Assembly: GCA_041396845.1 (NCBI GenBank)
Contig: JAWKXU010000002.1
Coordinates: 124,001 to 188,000 of the forward strand
Direction: 5' to 3'
DNA length: 64,000 nucleotides
Origin: JAWKXU01 sp020446465
GTDB lineage: Bacteria; Pseudomonadota; Alphaproteobacteria; Sphingomonadales; Sphingomonadaceae
Part shown: in pieces, positions 10,064 through 18,412 of the stretch
Position numbering within the stretch: the stretch's first letter is position 1
How the letters are laid out: every line of letters starts with the position of its first letter
Program-made: the position numbers and the translations under genes
Notes under the pieces: model-generated
The model's input: the letters and a program-made list of their open reading frames with translations, nothing else
Databases searched by the model: none
Told to the model about the DNA's origin: nothing

Positions 10064-11554
10064 TCAAGCCTCTCCTGAAGGAGCGCCAGCGCACTCCCTT
10101 GCAACGGTAACGTCGTTGAACGGCAGAACGCGCGCTTCTGCGCCCCGACCGATAATCTGGCCTTCCTCATGCCCTTTGCCGGCAATCAGCACGATGTCGC
10201 CTTCGCCTCCCGCCGCGATGGCCAGGGCAATGGCTTCACGACGGTCTGCCACTTCGCGGCAGTTCGCATGGACACTGCGCGCACCATCCAGCACTGCGGC
10301 CCGGATCAAGCCAGGATCTTCCCCGCGCGGATTATCGTCGGTGACGATGACCAGTTCCGCCCCCCGCGCCGCGGCAGCGCCCATCGGCCCGCGTTTGCCC
10401 GTATCCCGATCTCCGCCAGCGCCAACCACCGCGATGATCTTTCCTTTGGCATGAGGACGAAGCGCAGCAAGGGCTGCGTCCAGAGCATCGGGTGTATGCG
10501 CGTAATCGACATAAACCGGCGCGCCGCTGCGCGTAATCGCCGCGCGTTCCAGACGCCCCTGCACAGGCTGCAAGCGTGAAAGCGCATCGAAGGTGCCCCG
10601 CGGGTCGCCGCCTGTTGCCAGCACCAGACCTACAGCGACCAACGCATTGGCAACCTGATAGGCCCCGATCAGCGGCAGCGCCACCTTTACACGTTCCCCC
10701 TGCCAGCCCAGTTCCAGATCCTGCCCCAGACGCGAAATGTTGTGAGCGAGCAGGCGGACCCCCCATTGGTCATCCAACGCCTGCTCGCCCACAGTGAACA
10801 TGCGCAGGCCCCCGCCGCGAACATGCTCACAAACCCTGTGCGATGCCGGGTCGTCCATCCAGACAACGCCCGCGCCATCGCGCGCAATCACTTCATCAAA
10901 CAGCCGCAACTTTGCAGCGAGGTAGTTTTCCATCGTGCCATGATAATCGAGGTGATCGCGGCTGAGATTGGTGAAAGCGCCTGCTGCGACCCTTGGCCCT
11001 TCGGTGCGATACTGGGACAGGCCGTGGCTCGATGCTTCGTAAGCGACATGCGATACCCCTTCGCGCGCAAGACCGCTCATATTGGAAAGGAAGGTAACGA
11101 TGTCCGGGCTGGTCAGCCCCGTTGAAACCGATCCATCGGGCGTCGTGACCCCCAGCGTTCCAATGGAGGCCGCGCTGTTGCCTGCCATCCGCCATATCTG
11201 GCGCGTCATTTCGACAGTCGATGTCTTGCCATTGGTGCCGGTAACGGCAACGATCGTATCCGGGAAGGGCGCGAAGAACGGCGCTGCGATCTGCGCAAAA
11301 GCGCGGCGCGGCTCCGCATCGGCAATGTGGGCAGCGCCGCTGACCCGAACTTCGGGCCGCGCGACGACTGCGACAGCCCCCGCAGCCACCGCCGCCGGGA
11401 TAAAGTCCTCTCCATTGACAACAGCGCCCTGAAACGCGCCGAACACATTGCCGGGGGCAACCTTGCGGTGATCAATAGCAAAGCCCGTCACTGTCGCCTT
11501 GCCATGGTCAGCAACCGAAAAGCCCGCCAGTTCGACAAGGGCGTCCAGCGTCAT
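10064..11554 (-). CDS. murE: UDP-MurNAc-L-Ala-D-Glu--meso-diaminopimelate ligase
   Basis: 496 residues. MurE adds the third stem residue. The P-loop is TGTNGKTSTVEM. The DNPR motif (in TDDNPRGEDPG) is the known marker of meso-diaminopimelate specificity, so the peptidoglycan is predicted to be A1-gamma Gram-negative type. The ATG overlaps the ftsI stop by one base (TGATG). Confidence 0.96.
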   Translation of the reverse strand: MTLDALVELAGFSVADHGKATVTGFAIDHRKVAPGNVFGAFQGAVVNGEDFIPAAVAAGAVAVVARPEVRVSGAAHIADAEPRRAFAQIAAPFFAPFPDTIVAVTGTNGKTSTVEMTRQIWRMAGNSAASIGTLGVTTPDGSVSTGLTSPDIVTFLSNMSGLAREGVSHVAYEASSHGLSQYRTEGPRVAAGAFTNLSRDHLDYHGTMENYLAAKLRLFDEVIARDGAGVVWMDDPASHRVCEHVRGGGLRMFTVGEQALDDQWGVRLLAHNISRLGQDLELGWQGERVKVALPLIGAYQVANALVAVGLVLATGGDPRGTFDALSRLQPVQGRLERAAITRSGAPVYVDYAHTPDALDAALAALRPHAKGKIIAVVGAGGDRDTGKRGPMGAAAARGAELVIVTDDNPRGEDPGLIRAAVLDGARSVHANCREVADRREAIALAIAAGGEGDIVLIAGKGHEEGQIIGRGAEARVLPFNDVTVARECAGAPSGEA

Positions 11555-13275
11555 CAGTCCTCCTTCCCGACAAGCGGTTTGAGGTCTGACAAGTCAATGT
11601 CGCGCTGGCTATCGGGCATGACGCCCAGCAGCGGCCCGATACGCGGAACGACGCGCCCGACGATGGGGGCGGCATTCCACGCCGCTGTGCGCTGGAAAGA
11701 ACTCGCCACTGTGCCTTTGGGTTCATCCAGCATGGCAATCACGACAAAACGCGGACGGTCCATCGGGAACGCCGCAGCAAAGGTGGAAACCAGCGTAGAG
11801 CGACGATAGCCGCCCGCCCCCGGCTTTTCAGCACTGCCGGTCTTGCCGCCGACCCGGAAACCCGGCGCATTCGCGTTACGGCCCGTGCCATAAACGGCAA
11901 TCATCCGCAGCAACTGGTTCATCCGCGCACTGGTGGATGCCTTGAACACGCGTCGCCCCTTGGGTACTTCGGATGGCGTCAGCTTGTGCAGCGTGGACGG
12001 ACGCCAGATGCCGCCATTCACCATGGCTGCATAAGCAGACGCCAGATGCAGCGGCGTCACGGCGATGCCGTGACCATAGCTCACCGTCATGGTCCGCAAG
12101 CGAGGCCAGTCACCACTTGGCCAGATCGGGAAACCGCGCGCGGGCAGTTCGATATGCGGCCGTTCATTCATGCCAAGGTCCGCCAGCGTGCGTTTGAGCG
12201 CCGCACCGCCCAGTTCATCCGCAATTTGCGCGGTGACGATATTGGACGAATGGATCAGCGTTTCCGGCACATTGAGCGATGCACCGATCGTGTGGCTGTC
12301 GCGGATATGAAAGCCGCCAATCGCCAGCGGGCGGTTGGCCTGATAGCGCCGCGACAAATCGGTGACGACCCCCGCGTCAATCGCCGCTGCAACCGTCAGT
12401 GGCTTGAACGTGGAGCCAAGTTCGTAAACCTGGTTCGTCACCCGGTTGAACATGTATTTTTCGTCTTGTCTGGTGATCTGGTTCGGGTCGAACTCCGGCA
12501 AGGATGCGAGCGCCATGACTTCGCCCGTATCGACATCAAGCACGATACCTGCCGCGCCCACGGCGTTCACCGCCAGCATACCGCGCCGCAGTTCATCCTC
12601 CAGTGCGCCTTGCACCCTGCTATCAATCGACAGAACCGAAGGATTGCCGCGCCGCGCCGGATCGAGCAGCTGTTCGTCCATCGCCTGTTCCATGCCCACC
12701 CGGCCATGGCCATCCGCCGCGACATAGCCCAGCACATGGGCAGCCATCTGCCCTTGCGGATAAAAGCGATCCTTCTCTTTGGGGATTTCCAGCGCCAGTT
12801 CGCCAATCGCCTGCACCCGGTTCGCATCTTCGGGCAGAATGCGACGGCGCAAGTAACCCGGCTTCCCGCTGGCGAGGCGCGCAGTCGTTTTTGCCACGTC
12901 CATGTCGGGGAAGATGGCCGCAAGTTCCGTGGCGACGGTCTGCGGCGACTTCACCAGCGGGGAACCACCATCGCTGAAAGCCCTGGGGTTATACCACAGG
13001 GCATAGGCTGGAAATGCGCGCGCCAGCGGCACGCCGTTGCGATCCACGATCTCGCCACGAGCAGGCAGGAGCGCGTCGGCCAGTGGCTGTTGTTCCAGCG
13101 CGTTGCCGAAAATGCCAATCTGCACGACCCGCATCAGGGCCACCACCGCAACAAGCAGGAAAATGCCAATCGTCCAGAGCGCGCGAAGCTGGGCAGTTAA
13201 CAGGAGGCGTTGACGGACATTGGCCAGCTGAACGCGACCGGAGCTGATCGCGGTGCTGACGCTGAGTGCCGTCAT
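11554..13275 (-). CDS. ftsI: Septal transpeptidase FtsI (PBP3)
   Basis: 573 residues, a class B penicillin-binding protein with an N-terminal membrane anchor (about residues 30-55), a dimerisation/pedestal domain and a C-terminal transpeptidase domain. The penicillin-binding triad is visible: SxxK in GSTFKPLT, SxN in SSNIVTAQ and KTG in KTGSAEKPG. It crosslinks septal peptidoglycan together with FtsW. It overlaps ftsL by 4 bp and murE by 1 bp. Confidence 0.97.
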   Translation of the reverse strand: MTALSVSTAISSGRVQLANVRQRLLLTAQLRALWTIGIFLLVAVVALMRVVQIGIFGNALEQQPLADALLPARGEIVDRNGVPLARAFPAYALWYNPRAFSDGGSPLVKSPQTVATELAAIFPDMDVAKTTARLASGKPGYLRRRILPEDANRVQAIGELALEIPKEKDRFYPQGQMAAHVLGYVAADGHGRVGMEQAMDEQLLDPARRGNPSVLSIDSRVQGALEDELRRGMLAVNAVGAAGIVLDVDTGEVMALASLPEFDPNQITRQDEKYMFNRVTNQVYELGSTFKPLTVAAAIDAGVVTDLSRRYQANRPLAIGGFHIRDSHTIGASLNVPETLIHSSNIVTAQIADELGGAALKRTLADLGMNERPHIELPARGFPIWPSGDWPRLRTMTVSYGHGIAVTPLHLASAYAAMVNGGIWRPSTLHKLTPSEVPKGRRVFKASTSARMNQLLRMIAVYGTGRNANAPGFRVGGKTGSAEKPGAGGYRRSTLVSTFAAAFPMDRPRFVVIAMLDEPKGTVASSFQRTAAWNAAPIVGRVVPRIGPLLGVMPDSQRDIDLSDLKPLVGKED

Positions 13276-13853
13276 TCCGTGGCCTCCTGCGCGGAGGTGA
13301 GCACAATCCGCCTTGCGCGTTCGCCCAGTTTTTCAGGATCGAGGCCACCTGCGGCAATCTGGCTGGAAATCGCGCTCATCGCCGTCCTGCCCGATCCGCT
13401 ATGGCCGACAGCAACATCGTGCACCTCAGCCGCGATCGCCTTGCCGGTCAGCGGCGATACCATGGCAACCAATGCTCCGGCTGCAGAACTGGTGCTGTCG
13501 CCTTCTTCCACCTCGGCATTGGCGACACGGATTGGTTCGGGCGCACCGGGTGCGCGCGGCGTGCCGAACCGGGCTAGCTGACGCTCCCCTTCGAGAAACT
13601 GCTGCGCATCGGGTGCGCGATAGCCGAATTCGACATCGTTCCAGTTGGCAAGCTGGCGCTGGCTGGCACGCGTCTGAAACTCGGTTTCCAGCATCGCGTT
13701 CTGGTTCTGGAGCGAAACGATCTGCCGTTCAGCGAGGCGCACCTCGCTTTTCACCGCGTTGACGCGGAACGTCAGGGCCGCAAAGCCGACAACCGCCATA
13801 ATCACCAGTGCAGCCCAGCCAATCGAACGGAGACGTGATGCAGTCATCGTCAT
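13272..13853 (-). CDS. ftsL: Cell division protein FtsL-like
   Basis: 193 residues: a short cytoplasmic start, one membrane helix (about 11-30) and a coiled-coil-like stretch (VKSEVRLAERQIVSLQNQN) followed by a long, Ala/Gly/Ser/Glu-rich tail. FtsL is a bitopic divisome protein that pairs with FtsB. Primary sequence is poorly conserved, so the call rests on topology and position between rsmH and ftsI. The tail of roughly 90 residues beyond the heptad region is longer than in most FtsL proteins. Confidence 0.85.
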   Translation of the reverse strand: MTMTASRLRSIGWAALVIMAVVGFAALTFRVNAVKSEVRLAERQIVSLQNQNAMLETEFQTRASQRQLANWNDVEFGYRAPDAQQFLEGERQLARFGTPRAPGAPEPIRVANAEVEEGDSTSSAAGALVAMVSPLTGKAIAAEVHDVAVGHSGSGRTAMSAISSQIAAGGLDPEKLGERARRIVLTSAQEATE

Positions 13854-14812
13854 GCGGCCTTTCTGCTGGAGGGTGCGGCAGTGCGGATGGCCGAACGCAA
13901 AGTGGCAGACCGCGCGCGCGGGTTGCGGGCGAGTTCCGCTTCACCTGCACGAACAGGCTTTGCCACATGCGCGAAAGTTGCCGGCGGGGCATCGTTGCGC
14001 GCAGCCACTGGCAAATGGCGCGACACGGCAACCTGCTTGCTCGACGCGGCACGCAGGAATTGCTTCACGATGCGGTCTTCAAGGCTGTGAAAAGTGACAA
14101 CGGCCAGCCGCCCGCCTTCACCCAGCAGCGTTTCAGCGGCGCACAGCCCTTGTTCCAGTTCGTCCAGCTCTGCATTCACATGAATACGAACCGCCTGAAA
14201 ACTGCGCGTGGCGGGGTCTTTGGGCGCGCCGGGGCGATAACCCAGCGCCTTTCGCACAACGCGGGCAAGATCACCCGTCGTTTCCAGCGGACGCGCAGCA
14301 ACAATGGCGCGCGCGACGCGGCGGGACTGCCGCTCTTCGCCATAACGATAGAGCACATCGGCAATTGTTTCTTCCGGCGCGTCGTTCAGGAAATCTGCTG
14401 CACTTTGCCCATCCTGGCTCATCCGCATGTCAAGCGGGCCATCGGCGGAAAACGCAAAACCGCGCGCCGCCTGATCCAGCTGCATCGATGACACGCCAAT
14501 ATCCATGACAATCCCGTCAACCCGCGCGACTCCGGTCTCGGCAAGCGCATCGACCATTTCGGAAAAACGGCGCGGATGGAGAATGAGCCGCGGTGGGTTT
14601 TCCACGGTTTCAGGCCATGCCTGCCCAGCCCTGATCGCATCGGGATCGCGATCGAAGGCATGAACCTGCACCCCGGCGTCAAGCAGACGGCGGGTATAGC
14701 CACCTGCACCAAATGTTGCATCAACAATGACAGCACCGGGCTGCGGATCGAGCGCAGCCACCACTTCATCGAGCAGAACGGGGATATGCGGTTGTTCTAC
14801 CGGGGCCATCAT
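13850..14812 (-). CDS. rsmH: 16S rRNA (cytosine-1402-N4)-methyltransferase
   Basis: RsmH (MraW) methylates C1402 in the 30S P site using SAM. The start was placed at the ATG that overlaps the mraZ stop as ATGA, giving 320 residues. A second ATG follows immediately, and the frame also extends 24 codons into mraZ, which I do not regard as coding. Motifs: HIPVLLDEVV at the N-terminus, the SAM loop DATFGAGGYTRRLL and DRDPDAIRAG. It is second in the transcript. Confidence 0.96.
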   Translation of the reverse strand: MMAPVEQPHIPVLLDEVVAALDPQPGAVIVDATFGAGGYTRRLLDAGVQVHAFDRDPDAIRAGQAWPETVENPPRLILHPRRFSEMVDALAETGVARVDGIVMDIGVSSMQLDQAARGFAFSADGPLDMRMSQDGQSAADFLNDAPEETIADVLYRYGEERQSRRVARAIVAARPLETTGDLARVVRKALGYRPGAPKDPATRSFQAVRIHVNAELDELEQGLCAAETLLGEGGRLAVVTFHSLEDRIVKQFLRAASSKQVAVSRHLPVAARNDAPPATFAHVAKPVRAGEAELARNPRARSATLRSAIRTAAPSSRKAA

Positions 14813-15315
14813 GCCTTGCGCCCCTTCGATCCGCTGGCGTTTTCCGCCTCCAGAGCGCGACAAGCCGCCTGTGCGCTCTCCCATCCCTGGCCCATCGCGT
14901 AGATTTCCGTCGGGTTCCAGAGAGTGAAGAAACTGCCTGCTCCCTGAAAATACACGCTGCCATCGAGATTGCCGAGATCCACCAGATGCGCGGGCATCAC
15001 GAAACGCCCGCTGGAATCGAACGGGATTTCCACAAAGCCGAACAGTTGCATGGCCCGAAGGTCGCGGTCGAAATCCACCCCGCGCCGAATGGCCTGATCT
15101 TCCTCGCGATCAAGCTGGGCATCGAGTTCCGCCCGGCGGGACAGACCAAAGCCGGTCAGGCAGTTCCAGCGTTCATGCTTGCCAAGGCACAAAACCCGGC
15201 CATCGCTGGATTCGGCAACAGCCTTGCGGAACGCAGGCGGCAGGACGAAGCGATCCTTGTCGCCCCGCAGCGAGTATCCTTGCCCGCTGTATCCTGTTGA
15301 CCTGACCGCCGACAC
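14809..15315 (-). CDS. mraZ: Transcriptional regulator MraZ
   Basis: 168 residues, two SpoVT-AbrB-like MraZ domains; recognisable segments are DKDRFVLPPAFRK and a later FVEIPFDSSGRFVMPAHL. MraZ is the dcw-cluster autoregulator that binds phased direct repeats in its own promoter, and such repeats are present upstream here. The start is a GTG at 15315, preceded by a G-rich ribosome binding site about 7 nt away. It is the first gene of the leftward cluster, with a 5' leader of roughly 190 nt. Confidence 0.93.
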   Translation of the reverse strand: MSAVRSTGYSGQGYSLRGDKDRFVLPPAFRKAVAESSDGRVLCLGKHERWNCLTGFGLSRRAELDAQLDREEDQAIRRGVDFDRDLRAMQLFGFVEIPFDSSGRFVMPAHLVDLGNLDGSVYFQGAGSFFTLWNPTEIYAMGQGWESAQAACRALEAENASGSKGRKA

Positions 15316-15444
15316 CTAATCGCCCCCCGCCTGAAACCTTACAGACAGACCCTCCCCGGCCCGAGGCGCACAACTGCACCCGGAAACCCGCGCAACTGTG
15401 CACACGGTAAGGAATCTTTGTCCGATGGACTGATGTCATAACGC

Positions 15445-15488
15445 GGGAGATTGCGCGATTAAAGGGAAAATCACGGGAATTTGCGGGA
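15445..15488. promoter_or_regulatory. Candidate MraZ boxes, promoter-proximal group
   Basis: Four GGGA cores on the plus strand start at 15445, 15464, 15475 and 15485, i.e. spacings of 19, 11 and 10 bp, with a degenerate unit (GCG) filling the first gap. They read CGGGAG, AGGGAA, CGGGAA and CGGGAT. Known MraZ operators are GGG-containing direct repeats about one helical turn apart. This group lies just downstream of the predicted transcription start, where repression would be expected. Confidence 0.55.
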
Positions 15489-15511
15489 TAACTAAATAAT
15501 GAACTGTTTTT

Positions 15512-15541
15512 ATTATATTAATTTGATAAATACAAAATCAA
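15512..15541 (-). promoter_or_regulatory. Sigma70-like promoter for mraZ and the dcw cluster
   Basis: On the minus strand TTGATT (15541-15536) is separated by 18 bp from a perfect TATAAT (15517-15512), within the most AT-rich stretch of the region. Transcription would start near 15505. It is stronger by consensus than is usual in alphaproteobacteria. The spacing is 1 bp longer than optimum. This is inference from sequence only. Confidence 0.6.
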
Positions 15542-15613
15542 CCAAGGTTGTTCATTCACTTTATGTTCCAGGTATATCCCCTTGAAAATGCGCGACTCTG
15601 CATCCGCGCACGA

Positions 15614-15648
15614 TTCCGAATCCAGATATTCCCGTAATTTCCCGTATC
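15614..15648. promoter_or_regulatory. Candidate MraZ boxes, upstream group
   Basis: Plus-strand TTCCCGTAAT and TTCCCGTATC (15629 and 15639) repeat with an exact 10-bp period, preceded by weaker TCC units near 15614 and 15620. They are the same motif as the proximal group but in the opposite orientation. They lie about 90 bp upstream of the predicted -35 element and just before the stop codon of the next gene. Confidence 0.4.
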
Positions 15649-15675
15649 GCTGGCGTCATATCGCCCGACTTTGGA

Positions 15676-16482
15676 TCAGTTGGCGGGAAACGCCTGACGG
15701 GCAAGTTGCGCCAGAGCCGCACGCTGCAAGGTCACGCCCTCACCGGCATCTTCCAGCAAAGCCGCATCCGCCACAATCAACGCCTGCCCCTTGCCAATCC
15801 GGCACAGGGCGACAAGCCCCTGACCTGAAAGCCTGCACGGGGCCGCAACAGATTTGTCGGTCAAAGACGTCGCAACGGCAAGACGCCCCGGAAGGTTGAC
15901 GGGGAGCGTCAGGTTTTCATCAACCTCAACGATGCGTTCGCCCTGTTGCTGGAAATCGTCATATTCCAGCCGCAGCCCCCAATGCGTCAGAATGGGGGAG
16001 AGCAGCACCACGTCATGTGGTCGCCGCTTGTCGCCCAAGGGATACGGCGATTCTGCGGTCAGCATCGGATCGGCAAACAGCAGCAGGTGCCCGCCTGCCC
16101 GCACCCAGGCATCCAGTGCGACATTTTCCGTCGGCGAAAGCGCGCGCGGCTGAGCAACGAGCAGGTTCTTCAGCCCGGCCAGGGTATCGCCAGCCTCGCC
16201 CTCGCCCAGAATATCAAGCGGACGCAGGGCATAGCGCCGTTCAAGTTCAGCGCGCACCCAATGCGGTTCACTCGCGGTGGCCAGCATATCGCCAAGCGTC
16301 ACGCTGTCCCCCCAGTAAATCGGCAGCGTCCCAAAATAGCCGAGCGGCGTGCGTTCTTCCGGCGGCAAACAACTTTTCGCAAGTCCCGCAACGCCCAGAA
16401 CCGTGCCTGTTACCAGCAGCGCCAGCACCAGCATCAGTGCAAAGGCTACGCCTCGCTTACTGGCGCGGCGCGGTTTTGACAT
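15676..16482 (-). CDS. DUF4350/GldG-like membrane-anchored protein of unknown function
   Basis: 268 residues: a basic N-terminus, one membrane helix (about 12-33), then a periplasmic domain. The middle resembles GldG/DUF4350 proteins, which are auxiliary parts of gliding-type or uncharacterised ABC transporters: LGDMLATASEPHWVRAELERR, a segment after LKNLLVAQPRALSPTE and AWVRAGGHLLLFADP. No ABC ATPase or permease gene is adjacent. Its start lies 26 bp inside the preceding small membrane-protein gene, so the two are probably co-translated. Function cannot be assigned from sequence. Confidence 0.7.
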   Translation of the reverse strand: MSKPRRASKRGVAFALMLVLALLVTGTVLGVAGLAKSCLPPEERTPLGYFGTLPIYWGDSVTLGDMLATASEPHWVRAELERRYALRPLDILGEGEAGDTLAGLKNLLVAQPRALSPTENVALDAWVRAGGHLLLFADPMLTAESPYPLGDKRRPHDVVLLSPILTHWGLRLEYDDFQQQGERIVEVDENLTLPVNLPGRLAVATSLTDKSVAAPCRLSGQGLVALCRIGKGQALIVADAALLEDAGEGVTLQRAALAQLARQAFPAN

Positions 16483-16858
16483 TTTCCTGCTGGCCCGGCG
16501 TCACACCGGATTGGGGGAGTTCGTCAGCCGATAGCGGCGCCCCGCTCGACTGGGAACTTGATGGCAGTTCAGGCACAACCCCCGCATCGCTCAAAGGATC
16601 GCGAGCAGAAACCGTTGCAGAAGGATCAGCCGGCGTTGTGGCAGACGCTTCGGGAACGGTGGTTGCATCGCTCTCCATCGCACGCTCCATGATGATATTG
16701 GCCATTGCCACGACCAGAATCATCGCAGCAAGACCAATCAGCCCGATCTGCAGGCGCTGGACAGCCTGCCTGCGCGTCCCGCCCAAAGGGGCCGAAACAA
16801 CCGCGGATTCATCCTCTGTGAAGGAGGTGAGCGCCTCGCTGCCCTGGTTCTCGCTCAT
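16457..16858 (-). CDS. Small single-pass membrane protein, unknown
   Basis: 133 residues starting MSENQGSEAL. An acidic cytoplasmic segment leads to one membrane helix (about residues 38-57) and a low-complexity Ser/Thr/Pro/Ala tail predicted to be periplasmic. The longer frame upstream runs into cysK and is not used. The ATG at 16858 is 31 bp after cysK and the gene overlaps the next one by 26 bp. No family was recognised. The conserved overlap suggests a function linked to the DUF4350-like protein. Confidence 0.6.
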   Translation of the reverse strand: MSENQGSEALTSFTEDESAVVSAPLGGTRRQAVQRLQIGLIGLAAMILVVAMANIIMERAMESDATTVPEASATTPADPSATVSARDPLSDAGVVPELPSSSQSSGAPLSADELPQSGVTPGQQENVKTAPRQ

Positions 16859-16889
16859 CAGCGCAAAGCCATCCTTTCCGGGCAGCGGA

Positions 16890-17924
16890 TCAAGTGCTGG
16901 CGCTGCTGCCTTCGCGCAGCCAGTCAAACACCGGCAGATCCTTGGACCGCAGCCAATCTGCATTGTAAAGCGTCGAAAGATAGCGGAAACCCGTGTCGCA
17001 CAGGATAGTTGCAACGCGCGGACGTTCCTTGCCGCTGGCTTTCAGCTCCTTGCCAAGCGCGATGGCACCTGCAACATTTATCCCGCTCGACAAGCCAAGG
17101 CACAGGCCTTCCTCGCGCAGCAGCCGGGCGACCCATTCCATGCCTTCCTCGTCCGAAATACGAAACTGGGTATCGATGGGCGCACCTTCGAGGTTTGCCG
17201 TGATGCGGCCCTGCCCGATACCTTCGGCGACAGATGAACCTTCCGCTTTCAGTTCGCCACTGGCGAAATAGCTATAGAGCGCCGCGCCATGCGGATCGGT
17301 GATCGCGATGGTGATTGTTTCGTCGAACTCTTTCAGCCCCATGCCGACACCGGCAATCGTGCCACCCGTGCCAGCAGCGCATGTAAAACCGTCGATCCGG
17401 CCTTCCATCTGCTCCCACAGTTCGGGCGCGGTGCTTTCGATATGGGCCTTGCGGTTGGCGATATTGTCGAACTGGTTCGCCCAGACGGCACCGGGCGTTT
17501 CCTCCGCCAACCTGCGCGAAGTGTGAACGAAGTGGTTGGGGTCGGCAAACTTTGTCGGCGGGACAAGCACCAGCTCCGCACCAAGGGCGCGCAGCGTATC
17601 CATCTTTTCCTTCGACTGATTGTCAGGCATGACAATCACGGTCTTGTAACCGCGCGCATTGGCCACCAGCGCAATACCTATGCCGGTGTTACCCGCCGTG
17701 CCTTCAACCACAGTGCCACCCGGCTTCAGTTCACCACGGGCCTCTGCATCGCGCACAATCCAAAGAGCGGCCCGATCTTTCACGGACGCGCCCGGATTGG
17801 TAAACTCACACTTGCCGAAGATTTCGCAACCGGCAGCCTCGCTCGGCCCTTTCAAGCGCACGAGCGGGGTGTTGCCAATCAGTTCCAGCGTATTTTCACG
17901 AATGATCGGTACAGTCATGCCCAT
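16890..17924 (-). CDS. cysK: Cysteine synthase (O-acetylserine sulfhydrylase)
   Basis: 344 residues, a fold-type II PLP enzyme making cysteine from O-acetylserine and sulfide. The PLP lysine is K49 in NPGASVKDRA. The substrate and phosphate loops are EGTAGNTGIGIAL and a later AAGTGGTIAGVG. The protein may begin at this ATG or at a second one two codons later. It is slightly longer than E. coli CysK, with a typical alphaproteobacterial C-terminus. Cystathionine beta-synthase activity cannot be excluded. Confidence 0.9.
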   Translation of the reverse strand: MGMTVPIIRENTLELIGNTPLVRLKGPSEAAGCEIFGKCEFTNPGASVKDRAALWIVRDAEARGELKPGGTVVEGTAGNTGIGIALVANARGYKTVIVMPDNQSKEKMDTLRALGAELVLVPPTKFADPNHFVHTSRRLAEETPGAVWANQFDNIANRKAHIESTAPELWEQMEGRIDGFTCAAGTGGTIAGVGMGLKEFDETITIAITDPHGAALYSYFASGELKAEGSSVAEGIGQGRITANLEGAPIDTQFRISDEEGMEWVARLLREEGLCLGLSSGINVAGAIALGKELKASGKERPRVATILCDTGFRYLSTLYNADWLRSKDLPVFDWLREGSSAST

Positions 17925-18000
17925 CAGTTAGGCTGCCTGCGCCGCGCCTGCAACCATTTGCAGCAATCCGGGTGCTGGATGGCCCGGTGGCTGACCCCAA

Positions 18001-18318
18001 TCAGTCTTCGGGAGCGATCGTTACTTTCAGACCGTCGAGATCATCGCTCATCTGGATCTGGCAGGACAAGCGCGACATTTCGTTGCGGTGATCGGAACTG
18101 TCGAGCAAGTCGTTTTCGTCTTCGGACATGGCTGGCAGCTTGTCCTCAAAACCCGGCGCAACATAGACATGGCATGTGGCACAGCTGCAGCAACCACCGC
18201 AAAGCGCCAGAAGTTCATCGAATCCGTTGTCACGGATTGCTTCCATCACGCTGACGCTGCCGCCAACATCAATTGCAGTTTCTTCGCCGTCGCGGTTGGT
18301 GACGAGGAGTTTTGCCAT
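18001..18318 (-). CDS. 2Fe-2S ferredoxin (adrenodoxin type)
   Basis: 105 residues from the ATG at 18318; a TTG three codons upstream is less likely. Cluster ligands are C40, C46, C49 and C86 in the pattern C-x5-C-x2-C...C (CGGCCSCATC, then RLSCQ), typical of adrenodoxin/Isc-type ferredoxins. The acidic stretch MSEDENDLLDSSDHR after the cluster loop is the usual redox-partner surface. It probably supplies electrons to an oxygenase or Fe-S assembly; the partner is not in the window. Confidence 0.9.
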   Translation of the reverse strand: MAKLLVTNRDGEETAIDVGGSVSVMEAIRDNGFDELLALCGGCCSCATCHVYVAPGFEDKLPAMSEDENDLLDSSDHRNEMSRLSCQIQMSDDLDGLKVTIAPED

Positions 18319-18412
18319 TTTTTCCAAAGCCTCTCAAATTATTCTGACAATGGTGCCCTGTCGCACAAGTGGACGGGCTGCTAAGGGAAAGCAAGGCTCT
18401 TTACAAGAAGGA

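Larger units (their letters stand above)
15316..15675. promoter_or_regulatory. Intergenic regulatory region of the dcw cluster
   Basis: A 360-bp gene-free stretch between the leftward gene ending at 15676 and the mraZ start. It holds a strong sigma70-like promoter facing mraZ, an AT-rich core (about 15490-15545) and two groups of GGGA/TCCC repeats flanking the promoter. No credible ORF was found. It is the only long gap in the first 25 kb. Confidence 0.8.

Noticed and set aside
17925..18000. Possible terminator between ferredoxin and cysK
   Set aside because: A weak inverted TGCA/TGCA pairing without a T-run; not enough evidence.
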